Notes: generated from the sequence alone by a model not told the origin. Counted from the first letter of the stretch, positions 24,601 to 33,970 are shown. The stretch is 64,000 nt of DNA from Streptomyces sp. CA-210063 (GCF_024612015.1 NZ_CP102512.1:2232001-2296000); one strand, 5' to 3'. Made by a program: numbers and translations.

Positions 24601-27030
24601 TCAGCCAGGCCGCAGGTCCCAGGCGCGGATGGTGATCCACTCCGCTCGGAAGACCTCCGCGGGTATCTCCGACTCGCCCGTCCACCCCGGCACGTACACC
24701 GCCGCCCCCGCGGACAGCGGCAGCACCCTCAGCCGTACACGCTCCGCCCCCGCCGGCAGCCGGCCGAGGCCGATCTCCCAGACGCGGCCGGAGTAGAACT
24801 GGTCGGCGACGAGGCGGTCCCCCACGTAGGCGCGGGCCACGTCGCCGGTCCAGTGGACGCGGAGGAGGGTGCCGGGCGGAAGGCCGTCCGGGATGGCCAC
24901 CTCCACGTCGTACTCGGCGGCCACCGCGTCGAAGTACTCGTCGGCAGGCACGCTCGCCCGCCCCAGTACGCCCGTCGTGACCGGCGGGGCCTCGCCGGGA
25001 GGCCGGACCAGGACGACCGGCAGCGTGCCGTCCGCGCCGACGCATCCGCCGGGCCCGTCCTCGTCCGCCACCACCGTGTAGCGGACGAACACCCCGTCCG
25101 CCCCCTCCTTCACCGTGGCCCCGGCCACCACCGGAGCCCGCTCCGGGGCGGGCAGCACGGCGAACGACGGTTCCGGGGCCGGGCTGTGGACACGTACTTC
25201 GTCCGCGTGGGCGTCGAAGACGACCCCGCCCTCGGAGAGGAGCAGCCGCTCGGCGCCCCACGCATGACCCCGGTAGGCGGTACGGGCCGTCGCCGCATCG
25301 AGGACCAGGAGGCCGACCCGGCCGCCGTCGGTGGTGTCGACCTCGACCAGGGCGCCCGTGCCGGGGCGCAACCCGGTCACCAGGATGCGGTCGCCGGCGG
25401 TCGTGACCTCGCCCGAAGGCACGGCGACGGTTGTCACCGTGCGGGCGTCCAGGGCGAGTTCGGGAGTGATGCCGTCCGTCGCGGCCAGGACCAGGATCGT
25501 ACGGCCGCTGCCGTCGTCGACCATGCAGACGGGCTGCGCGGTGGCCCAGTCGAGCCGCAGCCCGGCGATGTCCAGCCTCAACGGCCAGCAGAAATAGGCA
25601 CCTTGGGGAATCGTGACGGGCGAGCTCGGCATCGAAAGAACCTGACCAGCGGAGCCGGCCGCACCCTCGGTTCCCGGGAACTCCACCCTGAACGACGTCC
25701 CCGGATGATCCGGCAACGGCTCATGCGGCTGGTGGTTGTTGACGAACAGGAAGCCCGACCGCCCGTCGCCCCGCACCGCCCACCGCAGCGTCTCCCGATC
25801 GTCCTGGCCCGTCGGCTGCCGCTCGGGGAGGGCCGAGTCCATCGGGGCGATCAGGTGGCCGAAGTCGGACAGCAGGAGGTGTTGGAGGCGGAGTTCGTCG
25901 TACGAGGGGCGGTACTGGCCGTATTCGCCGAGGGGGGCCTGGAAGTCGTAGGTGAGGAGCGGGAGGTCGTTGGGGTAGCCGGTGGCGTGGGACTCCTGGA
26001 GGGAGGTCAGGTCGCCCCTCGGGTTCGTGCCGCCGTGGAACATGTAGTAGCCCTGCCAGACCGAGCCGCAGCCGATCTTGGTGAGGCCGAGGGCTCCGAT
26101 GTCGGCGGGGTCGACGCGCGGGCGGCGGTGATAGGCGACCGCCATACCGCCGCCCAACTCGCAGGTGGCCCAGGGGAATCGGGCCTCCAACGCCGACGGG
26201 TCGCCGCCGCGCACGGTGGTCGGGCGGAGGTCCGCGCCGATGCCCTCGTCGTCGCGCTGGTGGGTGAAGAAGAAGTGCTTGCGGCAGGTGTCGGGCCAGC
26301 CGCCGTCCGCCTCGGTCCAGAAGGTCTCGGTGTAGCCGCCGTACAGGGGCAGCAGTTCGTCCGGTGGCAACTGGACGCCACCCCAGGCCGTCGATGTCCA
26401 CAGCGGGGCGGACAGGCCCACCTCCTGGGCCATCCGCTTCAACGACAACAGGTGTCCCGGCTGGTCGTACAGCTCGTTCTCGATCTGGATCGCGACGATC
26501 GGACCGCCGTTGGACCGGTCCAGGCCGTGGAGTCGATCGGCGATCGCCGTGTACCAGGTGCGTACGGGAGCCAGGTAGGCCGGGTCGTCGGTGCGGGGCG
26601 CGTCGGTGCGGTCCAGGACCCAGTCCGGCAGGCCGCCGTTGCGGACCTCGGCGTGCACCCAGGGGCCGATGCGGGGGACGAAGTCCAGGCCGTGGCGGGC
26701 GCAGAGTTCGGCGAAGCGGCGCAGGTCGCGGTCGCCGTCGAAGCGGATGCGGCCCTCGGTCTCCTCGTGGTGGATCCAGATGACGTACGCGGCGACGACC
26801 GTCACCCCGCCCGCCTTCATCTTCAGCAGTTCCTCCTCCCACTCCCGGGCGGGGTAGCGGGTGTAGTGGAACTCGCCGGAGACGGGGAACCACGGGCGGC
26901 CGCCCCGCGTGAGCCAACGGCTGGTGACCTCGATGGGGTCGGCGACTCCGGGCGCGTCGGCGAAGGGAAGGTGACCGCGCTGCGGGGGTCCGGCGGGCGC
27001 CGGGAGGCGGAGGTGGTGCGCCGGCGTCAT
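24601..27030 (-). CDS. GH35 beta-galactosidase-like enzyme, large form
   Basis: 809 residues. The TIM-barrel of glycoside hydrolase family 35 (about 30-400) has GGRPWFPVSGEFHYTRYP, general acid/base E186 in AIQIENELYD and a likely nucleophile E291 in WATCELGGG. Further beta-domains follow to the C-terminus. The nucleophile context (CELGGG) differs from the usual SEFW, so specificity may be distinct from plain beta-galactosidase. No signal peptide is evident, implying an intracellular enzyme fed by the MFS importer. ATG 27030 overlaps the upstream GH35 stop (TGATG), so the two are translationally coupled. Confidence 0.9.
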   Translation of the reverse strand: MTPAHHLRLPAPAGPPQRGHLPFADAPGVADPIEVTSRWLTRGGRPWFPVSGEFHYTRYPAREWEEELLKMKAGGVTVVAAYVIWIHHEETEGRIRFDGDRDLRRFAELCARHGLDFVPRIGPWVHAEVRNGGLPDWVLDRTDAPRTDDPAYLAPVRTWYTAIADRLHGLDRSNGGPIVAIQIENELYDQPGHLLSLKRMAQEVGLSAPLWTSTAWGGVQLPPDELLPLYGGYTETFWTEADGGWPDTCRKHFFFTHQRDDEGIGADLRPTTVRGGDPSALEARFPWATCELGGGMAVAYHRRPRVDPADIGALGLTKIGCGSVWQGYYMFHGGTNPRGDLTSLQESHATGYPNDLPLLTYDFQAPLGEYGQYRPSYDELRLQHLLLSDFGHLIAPMDSALPERQPTGQDDRETLRWAVRGDGRSGFLFVNNHQPHEPLPDHPGTSFRVEFPGTEGAAGSAGQVLSMPSSPVTIPQGAYFCWPLRLDIAGLRLDWATAQPVCMVDDGSGRTILVLAATDGITPELALDARTVTTVAVPSGEVTTAGDRILVTGLRPGTGALVEVDTTDGGRVGLLVLDAATARTAYRGHAWGAERLLLSEGGVVFDAHADEVRVHSPAPEPSFAVLPAPERAPVVAGATVKEGADGVFVRYTVVADEDGPGGCVGADGTLPVVLVRPPGEAPPVTTGVLGRASVPADEYFDAVAAEYDVEVAIPDGLPPGTLLRVHWTGDVARAYVGDRLVADQFYSGRVWEIGLGRLPAGAERVRLRVLPLSAGAAVYVPGWTGESEIPAEVFRAEWITIRAWDLRPG

Positions 27031-28805
27031 CAGGGCTTCACCGGCCCCAGGTCGGGCGTGTCGGTGAACTCCGCGCGGGCGCTGGTCGTGGCGTTGAGCT
27101 CCAGCAGGACCAGGTCGTTGGCGCCCGGGCGCAGGACGGGGGCCGGGACGTACAGGGTGCGCTGCGGGCCCCGGTTCCAGTAGCGGCCGAGGTGGAAGCC
27201 GTTGATCCAGGCCTGGCCCTTGGTCCAGCCGGGGAGGGCGAGGAAGGTGTCGGCGGGGGTGTCGACCTCGAAGGTGCCGTGGTGGAAGGCGGGGACGGTG
27301 ACCGGGGTCGCCTCGGCCGGGGCGAAGGGGACCGTGGACACGTCGGCCAGCGGCAGTCGGTGGGTGTGCCAGCCGAGCAGGGCGGTGCCGTTGAAGGTGA
27401 CCGGGCCGAGCAGGCCCTTCGCGGCGCCGATGCGCGGGCCGTAGTTGACGCCGCCCATGTTCTCGACGAGGACGTCGAGCGTGGCGCCGGGGTGCGGGAC
27501 GCGCAGGGGCAGGGTCTCGTCGTGGCGCTCGCGTTCCAGTACGCCGACGGGGGCTCCGTCCACGAAGACCTGGGCGCGGTCGCCGACCCCGCCGGTGAAG
27601 TGGAGGAGACCGTCCCCCGCTTCGGGGAGGGTGGTGCGGTAGAGGACGTAGCCGGAGCGCTGCCCCAACTCCTCCATGGTGACCGGGTGTCCGGTGCGCT
27701 CCGCCGGGGCTTCGAGGGCGGTCGCGTACGTCAGCAGGGGTGCCCGGCGGTCCAACTCCACGGTGATGCCGGAGAGTTTGGGCGCGGGTGCCGGGGCCGG
27801 TTCGTCCGGGACCGGGGCGTGGCGGGCGATCACCTCGCGGAAGGCGTGGTACTTGGGGCCGGGGTCGCCGGACTCGGTGAGGGCGGCGTCGTAGTCGTAG
27901 GAGGTGACGATCGGGGCGTAGCACTGGTCGTGGTTGGCGCCGTTGGTGAAGCCGAAGTTGGTGCCGCCGTGGAACATGTAGATGTTGACGGAGGCGCCGG
28001 CGGCGAGCAGCTTGTCGAGGTCGGCGGCGGCGCTCTCCGCGTCCCGGACGTGGTGCTCCTCGCCCCAGTGGTCGAACCAGCCGATCCAGAACTCCGAGCA
28101 CATCAGGGGCCCTTCGGGCATGTGGGCCCGCAGCGCCTTCAGTGACTCCTCGATCCTGCCGCCGAAGGTGGCGGTGGACAGCACGCCGGGCAGGCTGCCG
28201 GCGGCCAGGTGGTGGCCGGAGCCCGCCTGGTCGCAGGTGAAGAGCAGCTCCTCGATGCCCCGTGAACGCAGCGCCTGGTGCACATGCTTGAGGTACACGG
28301 TGTCGTCGCCGTACGCCCCGTACTCGTTCTCGACCTGGACGGCGATGACCGGGCCGTCGTTCGCGGCCATGTACGGCAGCAGCGGGGGCAGCAGGATGTC
28401 GAGGTAGCGGTCGAGGGAGTCCGTGAAGCGGGGGTCGCTGGAGCGCAGCCGGATGTCGGGGTCCGAGGTGAGCCAGGAGGGCAGGCCGCCGCCGTCCCAC
28501 TCGGCGCAGATGTACGGGCCGGGGCGCAGCAGCACGTGCAGGCCCTCGGCGCGGGCGAGGCGCAGATAGCGGGGCAGGTCGAGCAGGCCGTCGAGAACGA
28601 GCGGGCTGTCCGGGTCGGGCTGGTGGAGGTTCCAGGGGACGTACGTCTCCACGGTGTTCAGGCCCATCAGCCGGGCCTTGCGCAGCCGGTCGGCCCACAG
28701 GTCGGGGTGGATGCGGAAGTAGTGCATCGCGCCGGAGATGATCCGGAACGGCTCTCCGTGGAGGAGGAACCCGTCGGACGACGTGGTGAGAGCGGGCGTG
28801 CGCAA
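27030..28805 (-). CDS. GH35 beta-galactosidase
   Basis: 591 residues, typical short GH35: HGEPFRIISGAMHYFRIHPDLW at the N-terminus, acid/base E161 in AVQVENEYGAYG, nucleophile E238 in MCSEFWIGWFDHWG, then a C-terminal jelly-roll with WINGFHLGRYWNRGPQRTLYVP. It should remove terminal beta-galactose from oligosaccharides in the cytoplasm (no signal peptide). Start TTG 28805 has GAAGGGA seven bases upstream and gives the family's normal N-terminus. Second gene of the MFS-GH35-GH35 operon. Confidence 0.92.
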   Translation of the reverse strand: MRTPALTTSSDGFLLHGEPFRIISGAMHYFRIHPDLWADRLRKARLMGLNTVETYVPWNLHQPDPDSPLVLDGLLDLPRYLRLARAEGLHVLLRPGPYICAEWDGGGLPSWLTSDPDIRLRSSDPRFTDSLDRYLDILLPPLLPYMAANDGPVIAVQVENEYGAYGDDTVYLKHVHQALRSRGIEELLFTCDQAGSGHHLAAGSLPGVLSTATFGGRIEESLKALRAHMPEGPLMCSEFWIGWFDHWGEEHHVRDAESAAADLDKLLAAGASVNIYMFHGGTNFGFTNGANHDQCYAPIVTSYDYDAALTESGDPGPKYHAFREVIARHAPVPDEPAPAPAPKLSGITVELDRRAPLLTYATALEAPAERTGHPVTMEELGQRSGYVLYRTTLPEAGDGLLHFTGGVGDRAQVFVDGAPVGVLERERHDETLPLRVPHPGATLDVLVENMGGVNYGPRIGAAKGLLGPVTFNGTALLGWHTHRLPLADVSTVPFAPAEATPVTVPAFHHGTFEVDTPADTFLALPGWTKGQAWINGFHLGRYWNRGPQRTLYVPAPVLRPGANDLVLLELNATTSARAEFTDTPDLGPVKP

Positions 28806-28826
28806 GGCTGTTTCCCTTCGGCTGGG

Positions 28827-28857
28827 GCGTACGGGGAAGGAGGCAGGGGACCTTCCC
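28827..28857 (-). promoter_or_regulatory. imperfect hairpin in the MFS-GH35 spacer
   Basis: acggggaagg facing ccttcccgt, one bulge, in the 113-base gap between MFS and GH35 genes. It could lower downstream expression or protect the mRNA; only symmetry supports it. Confidence 0.3.
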
Positions 28858-28918
28858 GTCGTACGGGTGGTGGAGGTCTCAGGCGTACGGATCACAGGCG
28901 GAAGCCGACGCAGCAGGC

Positions 28919-30178
28919 TTACGGAGAGGGAGAGTGGGAGCGGGTGGCGCGGATCAGCCACAGGGTGGCCAGCAGGCACAGCGCCGAGACCGCGCAGAGC
29001 AGCAGCGGCACCGCGCGGACCCCGGACCACTCGATGGCCTTGCCGAGCGCCGGGCCGGCCGCCACTCCCCCGGCCATGGAGGCGGCGATGACGAGCGCTC
29101 CCGCCCGGCGGGCCCGGGGTGCGGCCACGTTCAGCCAGAGCAGGCCGGTGGGGAAGATCGGCGCGATGAACAGGCCGACTCCGGCGTAGGCGTACGGGGC
29201 GAGCCAGGGCACCGACGCCAGCAGCAGGCAGACCGTCATGCCCGCGCAGGACACGGTGATGATCGTCTGGGCGGAGTGGCGCAGGGCGATCGGGGCGACC
29301 AGGAAGCGGCCGACCGTCATCATCAGCCAGTACACGGAGGTGGCCGTCGCGGCGGCCCCGGCGCCGTATCCGACCGTCTCCAGGTGGGTGGGCTCCCAGC
29401 CGCCGACCCCGGCCTCGATGCCGACGTGCAGGACGTAGAGGGTGACGAACACGGCGAGCACCGAGGCCAGGCTGCGGCTGAGGGCGGACCCGCCGGCCTC
29501 AGCACCGGTCGTGCCGGAAGGGTCGGTCGTGCCGGCCGTACTGGCCGTGCCCGTCGCGCCGGACGCGGGCTGGGGTGCCCGGTCGCGTACGCCCCGTAGG
29601 CAGAGCACCAGCGGCAGGTTGGCGGCGGCGAAGGCGAGGAAGACCGCCGGGTAGTGCTCGGCGCCCACGGCGGCGATCAGGGCGGGGCCGAGGATCGCGC
29701 CGATGCCGAAGTGGGCGTTGAGGATGTTCAGCATCGCGGCCGAGCGATGGCCGAAGCCGACGGCGAAGAGCTGGTTGAGGCCGTAGTCGATGCCGCCGAA
29801 GCCGAGGCCCGCGAGCAGGGCTGCGGCGATACCGGCGGGCCAGTTCGGCGCGAGTGCGAAGCCGGCCGCGCCGAGGGCCATCAGCAGGTACGAGGTGCCG
29901 AGGATCCGCCGGTTGCCCAATCGCTCGTGGAGCCGGTCGAAGAGCAGTACGCCGGCGACCCCGCCGATGAAGTGCGCGCTCAGCCCGAGTCCGGCGGCCG
30001 ACGGCGACAGTCCGAACGCGTCGCGGAGGGCCGGGATCGCCGGGCCGTAGAGCGCCTGGAGAACGCCGATGAGTACGAAGCCGACACAGGACGCGACCAC
30101 GGCGGGAGTACTGAACACCCGTGTCTCCGAGGCCGGTTGGCGATGCTTCACCTCTTGCGCGGTCGGTAGGTCGGGCAC
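28919..30178 (-). CDS. MFS sugar transporter of the galactoside operon
   Basis: 419 residues with 12 predicted membrane helices and a central hydrophilic Thr/Gly/Ala-rich loop (about 200-235, GATGTASTAGTTDPSGTTG). It resembles fucose-permease-like MFS proteins: ALYGPAIPALRDAFGLSPSAAGLG and HFGIGAILGPALIA. The likely role is uptake of the galactoside that the two downstream GH35 enzymes cleave. GTG 30178 has GGAGAGGCGGAG before it. The promoter region holds a perfect LacI-type palindrome 40 bases upstream. First gene of the operon. Confidence 0.85.
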   Translation of the reverse strand: MPDLPTAQEVKHRQPASETRVFSTPAVVASCVGFVLIGVLQALYGPAIPALRDAFGLSPSAAGLGLSAHFIGGVAGVLLFDRLHERLGNRRILGTSYLLMALGAAGFALAPNWPAGIAAALLAGLGFGGIDYGLNQLFAVGFGHRSAAMLNILNAHFGIGAILGPALIAAVGAEHYPAVFLAFAAANLPLVLCLRGVRDRAPQPASGATGTASTAGTTDPSGTTGAEAGGSALSRSLASVLAVFVTLYVLHVGIEAGVGGWEPTHLETVGYGAGAAATATSVYWLMMTVGRFLVAPIALRHSAQTIITVSCAGMTVCLLLASVPWLAPYAYAGVGLFIAPIFPTGLLWLNVAAPRARRAGALVIAASMAGGVAAGPALGKAIEWSGVRAVPLLLCAVSALCLLATLWLIRATRSHSPSP

Positions 30179-30217
30179 GCGGGACTCCGCCTCTCCGTGG
30201 CTGGGTGACCCTCGCAG

Positions 30218-30231
30218 TGTTACCGGTAACA
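30218..30231. promoter_or_regulatory. LacI-type operator TGTTACCGGTAACA
   Basis: Perfect 14-bp palindrome 40 bases upstream of the MFS start, with the central CG typical of LacI-family sites. The probable binder is the LacI protein encoded at 23164-24258. I did not see another copy in the cluster. Confidence 0.75.
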
Positions 30232-30369
30232 TGACTGTCGTCAAGATCCCCCGCAAGCCTGGGGGACGGGGCGGCGTACGGGAGTGACCGGTGGGGCGAG
30301 GGAGTCGGTCAGCCGGACAGACCAACGCTCCTCGGACTGTGTTTCCATGCTGCCGTGAAGAGGGAGAGC

Positions 30370-30906
30370 GTGTCCGGTGGAAATGTGGCCCAGGATGTCC
30401 GGCATCGGACCGATCGTGATCTCGGGGACTGTGTCCGGGTGCTCGCGGAGGTCCATGAACGCGACGGCTACCCCGTCAACTGGCCCGACCGGCCCGGCGA
30501 TTGGCTGACACCGCCCTCGCTCGTGGCCGCCTGGGTCGTGGAACTCGACGGCCGGATCGCCGGCCACATCGGCCTGTCCCGGAGCGACACGGGAGACGCG
30601 GCACCCGGGCTGTGGAGCGCCCGCGCGGGGGTCGGCGTCGACGAGACCGCCGTGATCAGCCGCCTGTTCGTCGCTCCGTCGGCCCGTGGCCGGGGGATCG
30701 GCGCGTTGCTCATGGCGCGGGCTGTCACCGAGGCGCGGGAGCGCGGCCTGCACCCGGTGCTGGACGTGGTGGCGTCCGACACGGCGGCCGCGGCACTGTA
30801 CGAGCGGCTCGGATGGCAGTTCCTGGCCACCGTCGAACAGCGGTGGGGCCCGGACCGGACGGTGGCCGTCCGGTGCTACGCGGCGGCGACCGGCTCCTCG
30901 ATGTGA
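30370..30906 (+). CDS. GNAT-family N-acetyltransferase
   Basis: 178 residues, one GNAT domain (about 8-165): the acetyl-CoA-binding motif A is VISRLFVAPSARGRGIGALLMARAVTEARERG and motif B LDVVASDTAAAALYERLGWQFL. Substrate unknown. GTG 30370 follows GAAGAGGGAGAGC. It diverges from the galactoside operon, sharing the 190-base region with the LacI-type palindrome, so co-control is possible but not implied by function. Confidence 0.88.
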   Translation: MSGGNVAQDVRHRTDRDLGDCVRVLAEVHERDGYPVNWPDRPGDWLTPPSLVAAWVVELDGRIAGHIGLSRSDTGDAAPGLWSARAGVGVDETAVISRLFVAPSARGRGIGALLMARAVTEARERGLHPVLDVVASDTAAAALYERLGWQFLATVEQRWGPDRTVAVRCYAAATGSSM

Positions 30907-30961
30907 CCGGCGGCATGGGCGCGCCCGGGAGCGGGTGCCGGGCGCGCCCACGAGAGGGAGG

Positions 30962-32245
30962 TCAGCAGATGGTCTCGGTGCTGTTGACCAGGCGGTTGTT
31001 GCGGAAGGTGGTGTTCTCGCCACAAGGGCTTTCGCGGATGGACGAGTTGGTGACCGTCAGGTTCTGGACCGTGATGTCACGGTTGTTGGCGAACTCCGAC
31101 CGCGCCGCGAGGCGGATCTCGCCGCCGCCGGAAACCGTGCCGCTCTGGGCGGCGAGGTTCACGTTGTAGCAGTTCTCGATCAGGATCGCGTTGTTTCCGG
31201 TGTTGGTGAGGTTGACGCGGTCGATCACCGCGCCACCGCTCTCGGAGACACAGAAGACGCCGCGTCCGCCGCCGCGCGCGATCACCTCGCCGACCCGGAT
31301 GTTGGTCGGGTACGAACTGCCCACCCGGCCGTTGCGGTTGGCCATGCGGAAGGCCGCGTAACCGGTGCCGGCGCCCGCGCCGTCCGCGTCGACCTTGGTG
31401 ACCGTGGCGTTGATCGTCTGGTTGAGGAGCAGCCCGGACTCGCCCACGTTGCGGGCCGTCACCGTTCCGACGGTGAGGCCGTCGACGCCGTACGTCTCGA
31501 CCGCGTGGCTGCTCGCGCCCGACACGTACACGTTGTCGATCCTGACGTTCCGCGTCCACTGGCTGGTGTCGCCCCGGTTGTCGATCCGGACGCCGAGGCC
31601 GCGCGAGAGGCGCATGTCGAGCTGGCCGAGGACGACGTTCTGGACGTTGCGCAGGAAGATCCCGTACAGCGGGGTGCCGGTGAGATTGAGGTGCTGGACC
31701 TCGATGTCCCGGGTGCCGCGCGAGTAGACCGGCGCCTGGTCGCCGGAGCCCGTGCCGGTGACATTGATCGTGCCGCACACGTCGAGCACGGTGTAGCTGG
31801 GCAGCGAGACCCGGGAGCCCGCGCTGATGGACCCCGAGCCGCGTACGACGACCCGCTCCTTGGCGGTCCGGCCGGAGGTGAGGCTGTTGACGGCGGCCTG
31901 GATCGCCGCGCGCATGTCGGTACCGGTGTAGGTGACGCTGCCGCCGCGTCGGGCGGTCCACGTACTGCCACTGAGGACGGCCTCCGCCTGATACGAGCCC
32001 TCACCGCACGCCGCCGCGACCCGCGCCGGGGCCGCGACCGAGACGGCGGCGAGTTCCGGGGCCGTTTCGGCGGGGGCGGTCAGCGCGGCGGCACCGGTGA
32101 GCAGGGCGGTGGTACAGGCTGCGGTGACGAGGGCCCGCGTACGGCGGACGGTGGGCACAACTTCGGTCGTTGCCAAAGGTATTGACGTTACGTCAGTTGC
32201 ATGACTCATGGGGTCGGTGGGGTGGGCTGCGGCTCTGCGTCCCAT
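30962..32245 (-). CDS. secreted right-handed parallel beta-helix protein
   Basis: 427 residues. After a signal peptide (hydrophobic part VTAACTTALLTGAAALTAPAETA) comes a domain of repeated Asn/Val/Thr/Ile coils (VQHLNLTGTPLYGIFLRNVQNVVLGQLDM, and TVTARNVGESGLLLNQ), the pattern of a right-handed beta-helix as in pectate lyases and related polysaccharide enzymes. Catalytic residues cannot be assigned. ATG 32245 has AGGAGAAG six bases upstream, but the first 29 codons have low GC3 and contain a palindrome, so a later GTG near 32158, which gives a tighter signal peptide, is possible. A LacI-type site lies 190 bases upstream. Confidence 0.8.
   Translation of the reverse strand: MGRRAAAHPTDPMSHATDVTSIPLATTEVVPTVRRTRALVTAACTTALLTGAAALTAPAETAPELAAVSVAAPARVAAACGEGSYQAEAVLSGSTWTARRGGSVTYTGTDMRAAIQAAVNSLTSGRTAKERVVVRGSGSISAGSRVSLPSYTVLDVCGTINVTGTGSGDQAPVYSRGTRDIEVQHLNLTGTPLYGIFLRNVQNVVLGQLDMRLSRGLGVRIDNRGDTSQWTRNVRIDNVYVSGASSHAVETYGVDGLTVGTVTARNVGESGLLLNQTINATVTKVDADGAGAGTGYAAFRMANRNGRVGSSYPTNIRVGEVIARGGGRGVFCVSESGGAVIDRVNLTNTGNNAILIENCYNVNLAAQSGTVSGGGEIRLAARSEFANNRDITVQNLTVTNSSIRESPCGENTTFRNNRLVNSTETIC
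32183..32195. promoter_or_regulatory. palindrome TGACGTTACGTCA near the beta-helix gene start
   Basis: Perfect arms TGACGT/ACGTCA around one base, in AT-rich sequence inside the first codons of the annotated reading frame. If the true start is downstream, this would be a promoter-proximal operator. Confidence 0.4.
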
Positions 32246-32434
32246 CTCGGCTTCTCCTGTGGGGGATTGCGCGCCTGCCGTTCGTCCGCCGTACACCGCA
32301 CGCTCCTCGTCGAACCCGTTTCGACCGAATCGGGTCCCGGTCGAAGAACACATGACCTGGAACGGCGTGGCCCCGTACGTCACCGGGGCGTGCGCCGGTG
32401 ATGCGGCAGGCGCTTGTTGTGGCGGGCCGCGAGT

Positions 32435-32452
32435 GTGGCAAGCGCTTTCCAC
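32435..32452. promoter_or_regulatory. LacI-family operator GTGGCAAGCGCTTTCCAC
   Basis: 18-base palindrome with a single mismatched pair and central AAGCGCTT, the classic form of LacI/CcpA-type sites. It lies upstream of the secreted beta-helix gene and just after the stop of the FAD monooxygenase gene. No LacI gene is adjacent, so a distant sugar regulator is implied. Confidence 0.65.
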
Positions 32453-32464
32453 GGGCGTCAAGGG

Positions 32465-33970
32465 TCAGGAGGCGCCGTACTCCGTTCCCTCACGTCCCTC
32501 ACGCGTCATCGGCGGCTCGGCGGGCGTCTCCCGAGCCGGCCCGAAGAGCACGGCCCGGGCCACGGCGGGGGCGAACAGGGCGCCGAGGGGCTCGTTGAGG
32601 GAGACGACGGAGCGGAAGGCGCGGCCCACGACGGGGTCGCCCGGGGTGCGCTCCTGGACCCGGTGCAGATACCAGCCGGCCACGCGGTCCGCGAGCCGGA
32701 CGGCGACCGCGTTGCCGGTCGCCCCCGGCATCTTCTTGTCCGACCCGGCCGAGATGTCCCACGCCTGCCGCGACGCGGCGAGCACCGCCTTCTGCACCCG
32801 GCGGGTGGTGGGCGTCCGGCGCGGATCGGCCAGCGCGTCGCGCAGGGCCACGGCGCTCATCGCGGCGACGGCCATGCCCTGCCCGTAGATCGGGTTGAAC
32901 GTGCACAGGGCGTCGCCGGTCGCCAGGAACCCGGCGGGTCGGCGGCCGGGCAGGTCGTAGCGGCGTCGTACGTTCGCGGTCCGGCGGAAGCCGGAGACCG
33001 GCGACAGCGGTTCGGCCTCGCGCAACCAGCGGTGCACGACCGGGTGGGGCAGCCGCTTGGCGTAGGACTCGAACTCGCTGTCGTCCGTGGAGGGTTCGTC
33101 GCCGCGCAGTCCGGAGAAGGTGGCCAGATGGGTGCCGTCCTCCAGCGGCAGGACGACGAAACCGTACGGCTGCGTGGGGTTGGGGACGACGTGGAGGCCG
33201 AGCGCGCCGGCGGACGGTTCGCCGCCGAGGGTTCCGGTCGTGTCGCGGTAGACGCGGGAGGCGTACGCGAGCCCCGTGTCGATGATCTCCTCGTACGGGG
33301 CGTCGGCCCCGATGGCCGCCAGCCAGCGCGGCGCCTTCGTGCTGCGGCCGGAGGCGTCGACGACCAAGTCGGCCGCCAGTTCCCGCTGTTCGTCCCGGGC
33401 CCCGTCGCCGCGCTTACGCAGCAGTACGCCCCGCACACGCGCGGCGTCACCGAGCAGGCCGACGGTGTCGGTCCCCTCGACCAGGGCGACCGAGGGGTGG
33501 GCGAGGACACGACGCCGTATCAGCCGCTCTATCTGCGCCCGCGATCCGGTGTGGATGTGGGTCGAGGCGGGCACGCGCCGGAACCAGCGGCCGTTCTGCC
33601 ACTGCACCATGTCCGCCGGCATTCCGACCCGCGGGGCGCCCGCGGCCCTCAGCTCCGCCATGAAGCCGGGCAGCAGGGCGTCCAGGGCGAGTTGTCCGCC
33701 CTCCAGCAGGACGTGCGGGTGCCGGCTCTGCGGCACGCCCGGCCGGGACGCCGACGCCGTCCCCTCCCCGACCGCCCCGGCCTCCCCGCCCTCCTCGTCC
33801 TCCTCGGGAAAGCGGTCGCGTTCCACGATCGTCACCCGCTCGGCATGGCCGGTGAGGACCTGCGCCGCGAGCAGTCCCGCGAGACTGCCTCCGACGACCA
33901 CCGCGTGCCGCCCGGCCGGGCCTGCCACCTCTGCGGGGACCCAACGGCCGTTCGTGCGTACCGAGTTCAC
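32465..33970 (-). CDS. FAD-dependent monooxygenase
   Basis: 501 residues. The N-terminal Rossmann motif HAVVVGGSLAGLLAAQVL binds FAD, and a second FAD contact is GFLATGDALCTFNPIYGQGMAVAAMSAVAL. Between them is ADLVVDASGRSTKAPRWL. This is the layout of class A flavin hydroxylases and related squalene-epoxidase-like oxidases. A basic, Glu/Gly-rich insert after the first strand (about 52-75) is unusual. I prefer GTG 33970, with GAGGAG eight bases before it, over ATG 34000, which has none. Divergent from the AfsR-like regulators, which could control it. Confidence 0.88.
   Translation of the reverse strand: MNSVRTNGRWVPAEVAGPAGRHAVVVGGSLAGLLAAQVLTGHAERVTIVERDRFPEEDEEGGEAGAVGEGTASASRPGVPQSRHPHVLLEGGQLALDALLPGFMAELRAAGAPRVGMPADMVQWQNGRWFRRVPASTHIHTGSRAQIERLIRRRVLAHPSVALVEGTDTVGLLGDAARVRGVLLRKRGDGARDEQRELAADLVVDASGRSTKAPRWLAAIGADAPYEEIIDTGLAYASRVYRDTTGTLGGEPSAGALGLHVVPNPTQPYGFVVLPLEDGTHLATFSGLRGDEPSTDDSEFESYAKRLPHPVVHRWLREAEPLSPVSGFRRTANVRRRYDLPGRRPAGFLATGDALCTFNPIYGQGMAVAAMSAVALRDALADPRRTPTTRRVQKAVLAASRQAWDISAGSDKKMPGATGNAVAVRLADRVAGWYLHRVQERTPGDPVVGRAFRSVVSLNEPLGALFAPAVARAVLFGPARETPAEPPMTREGREGTEYGAS

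Noticed and set aside
23059..27183. Very long plus-strand frame of 1374 codons
   Set aside because: Antisense to LacI and GH35 genes with low-complexity Arg/Gly/Val/Ala translation, a GC-skew artefact.
27031..28698. Extension of the large GH35 frame further upstream as one 1365-codon protein
   Set aside because: The upstream part is an alternative frame of the other GH35 gene; ATG 27030 with the TGATG overlap is the natural start.
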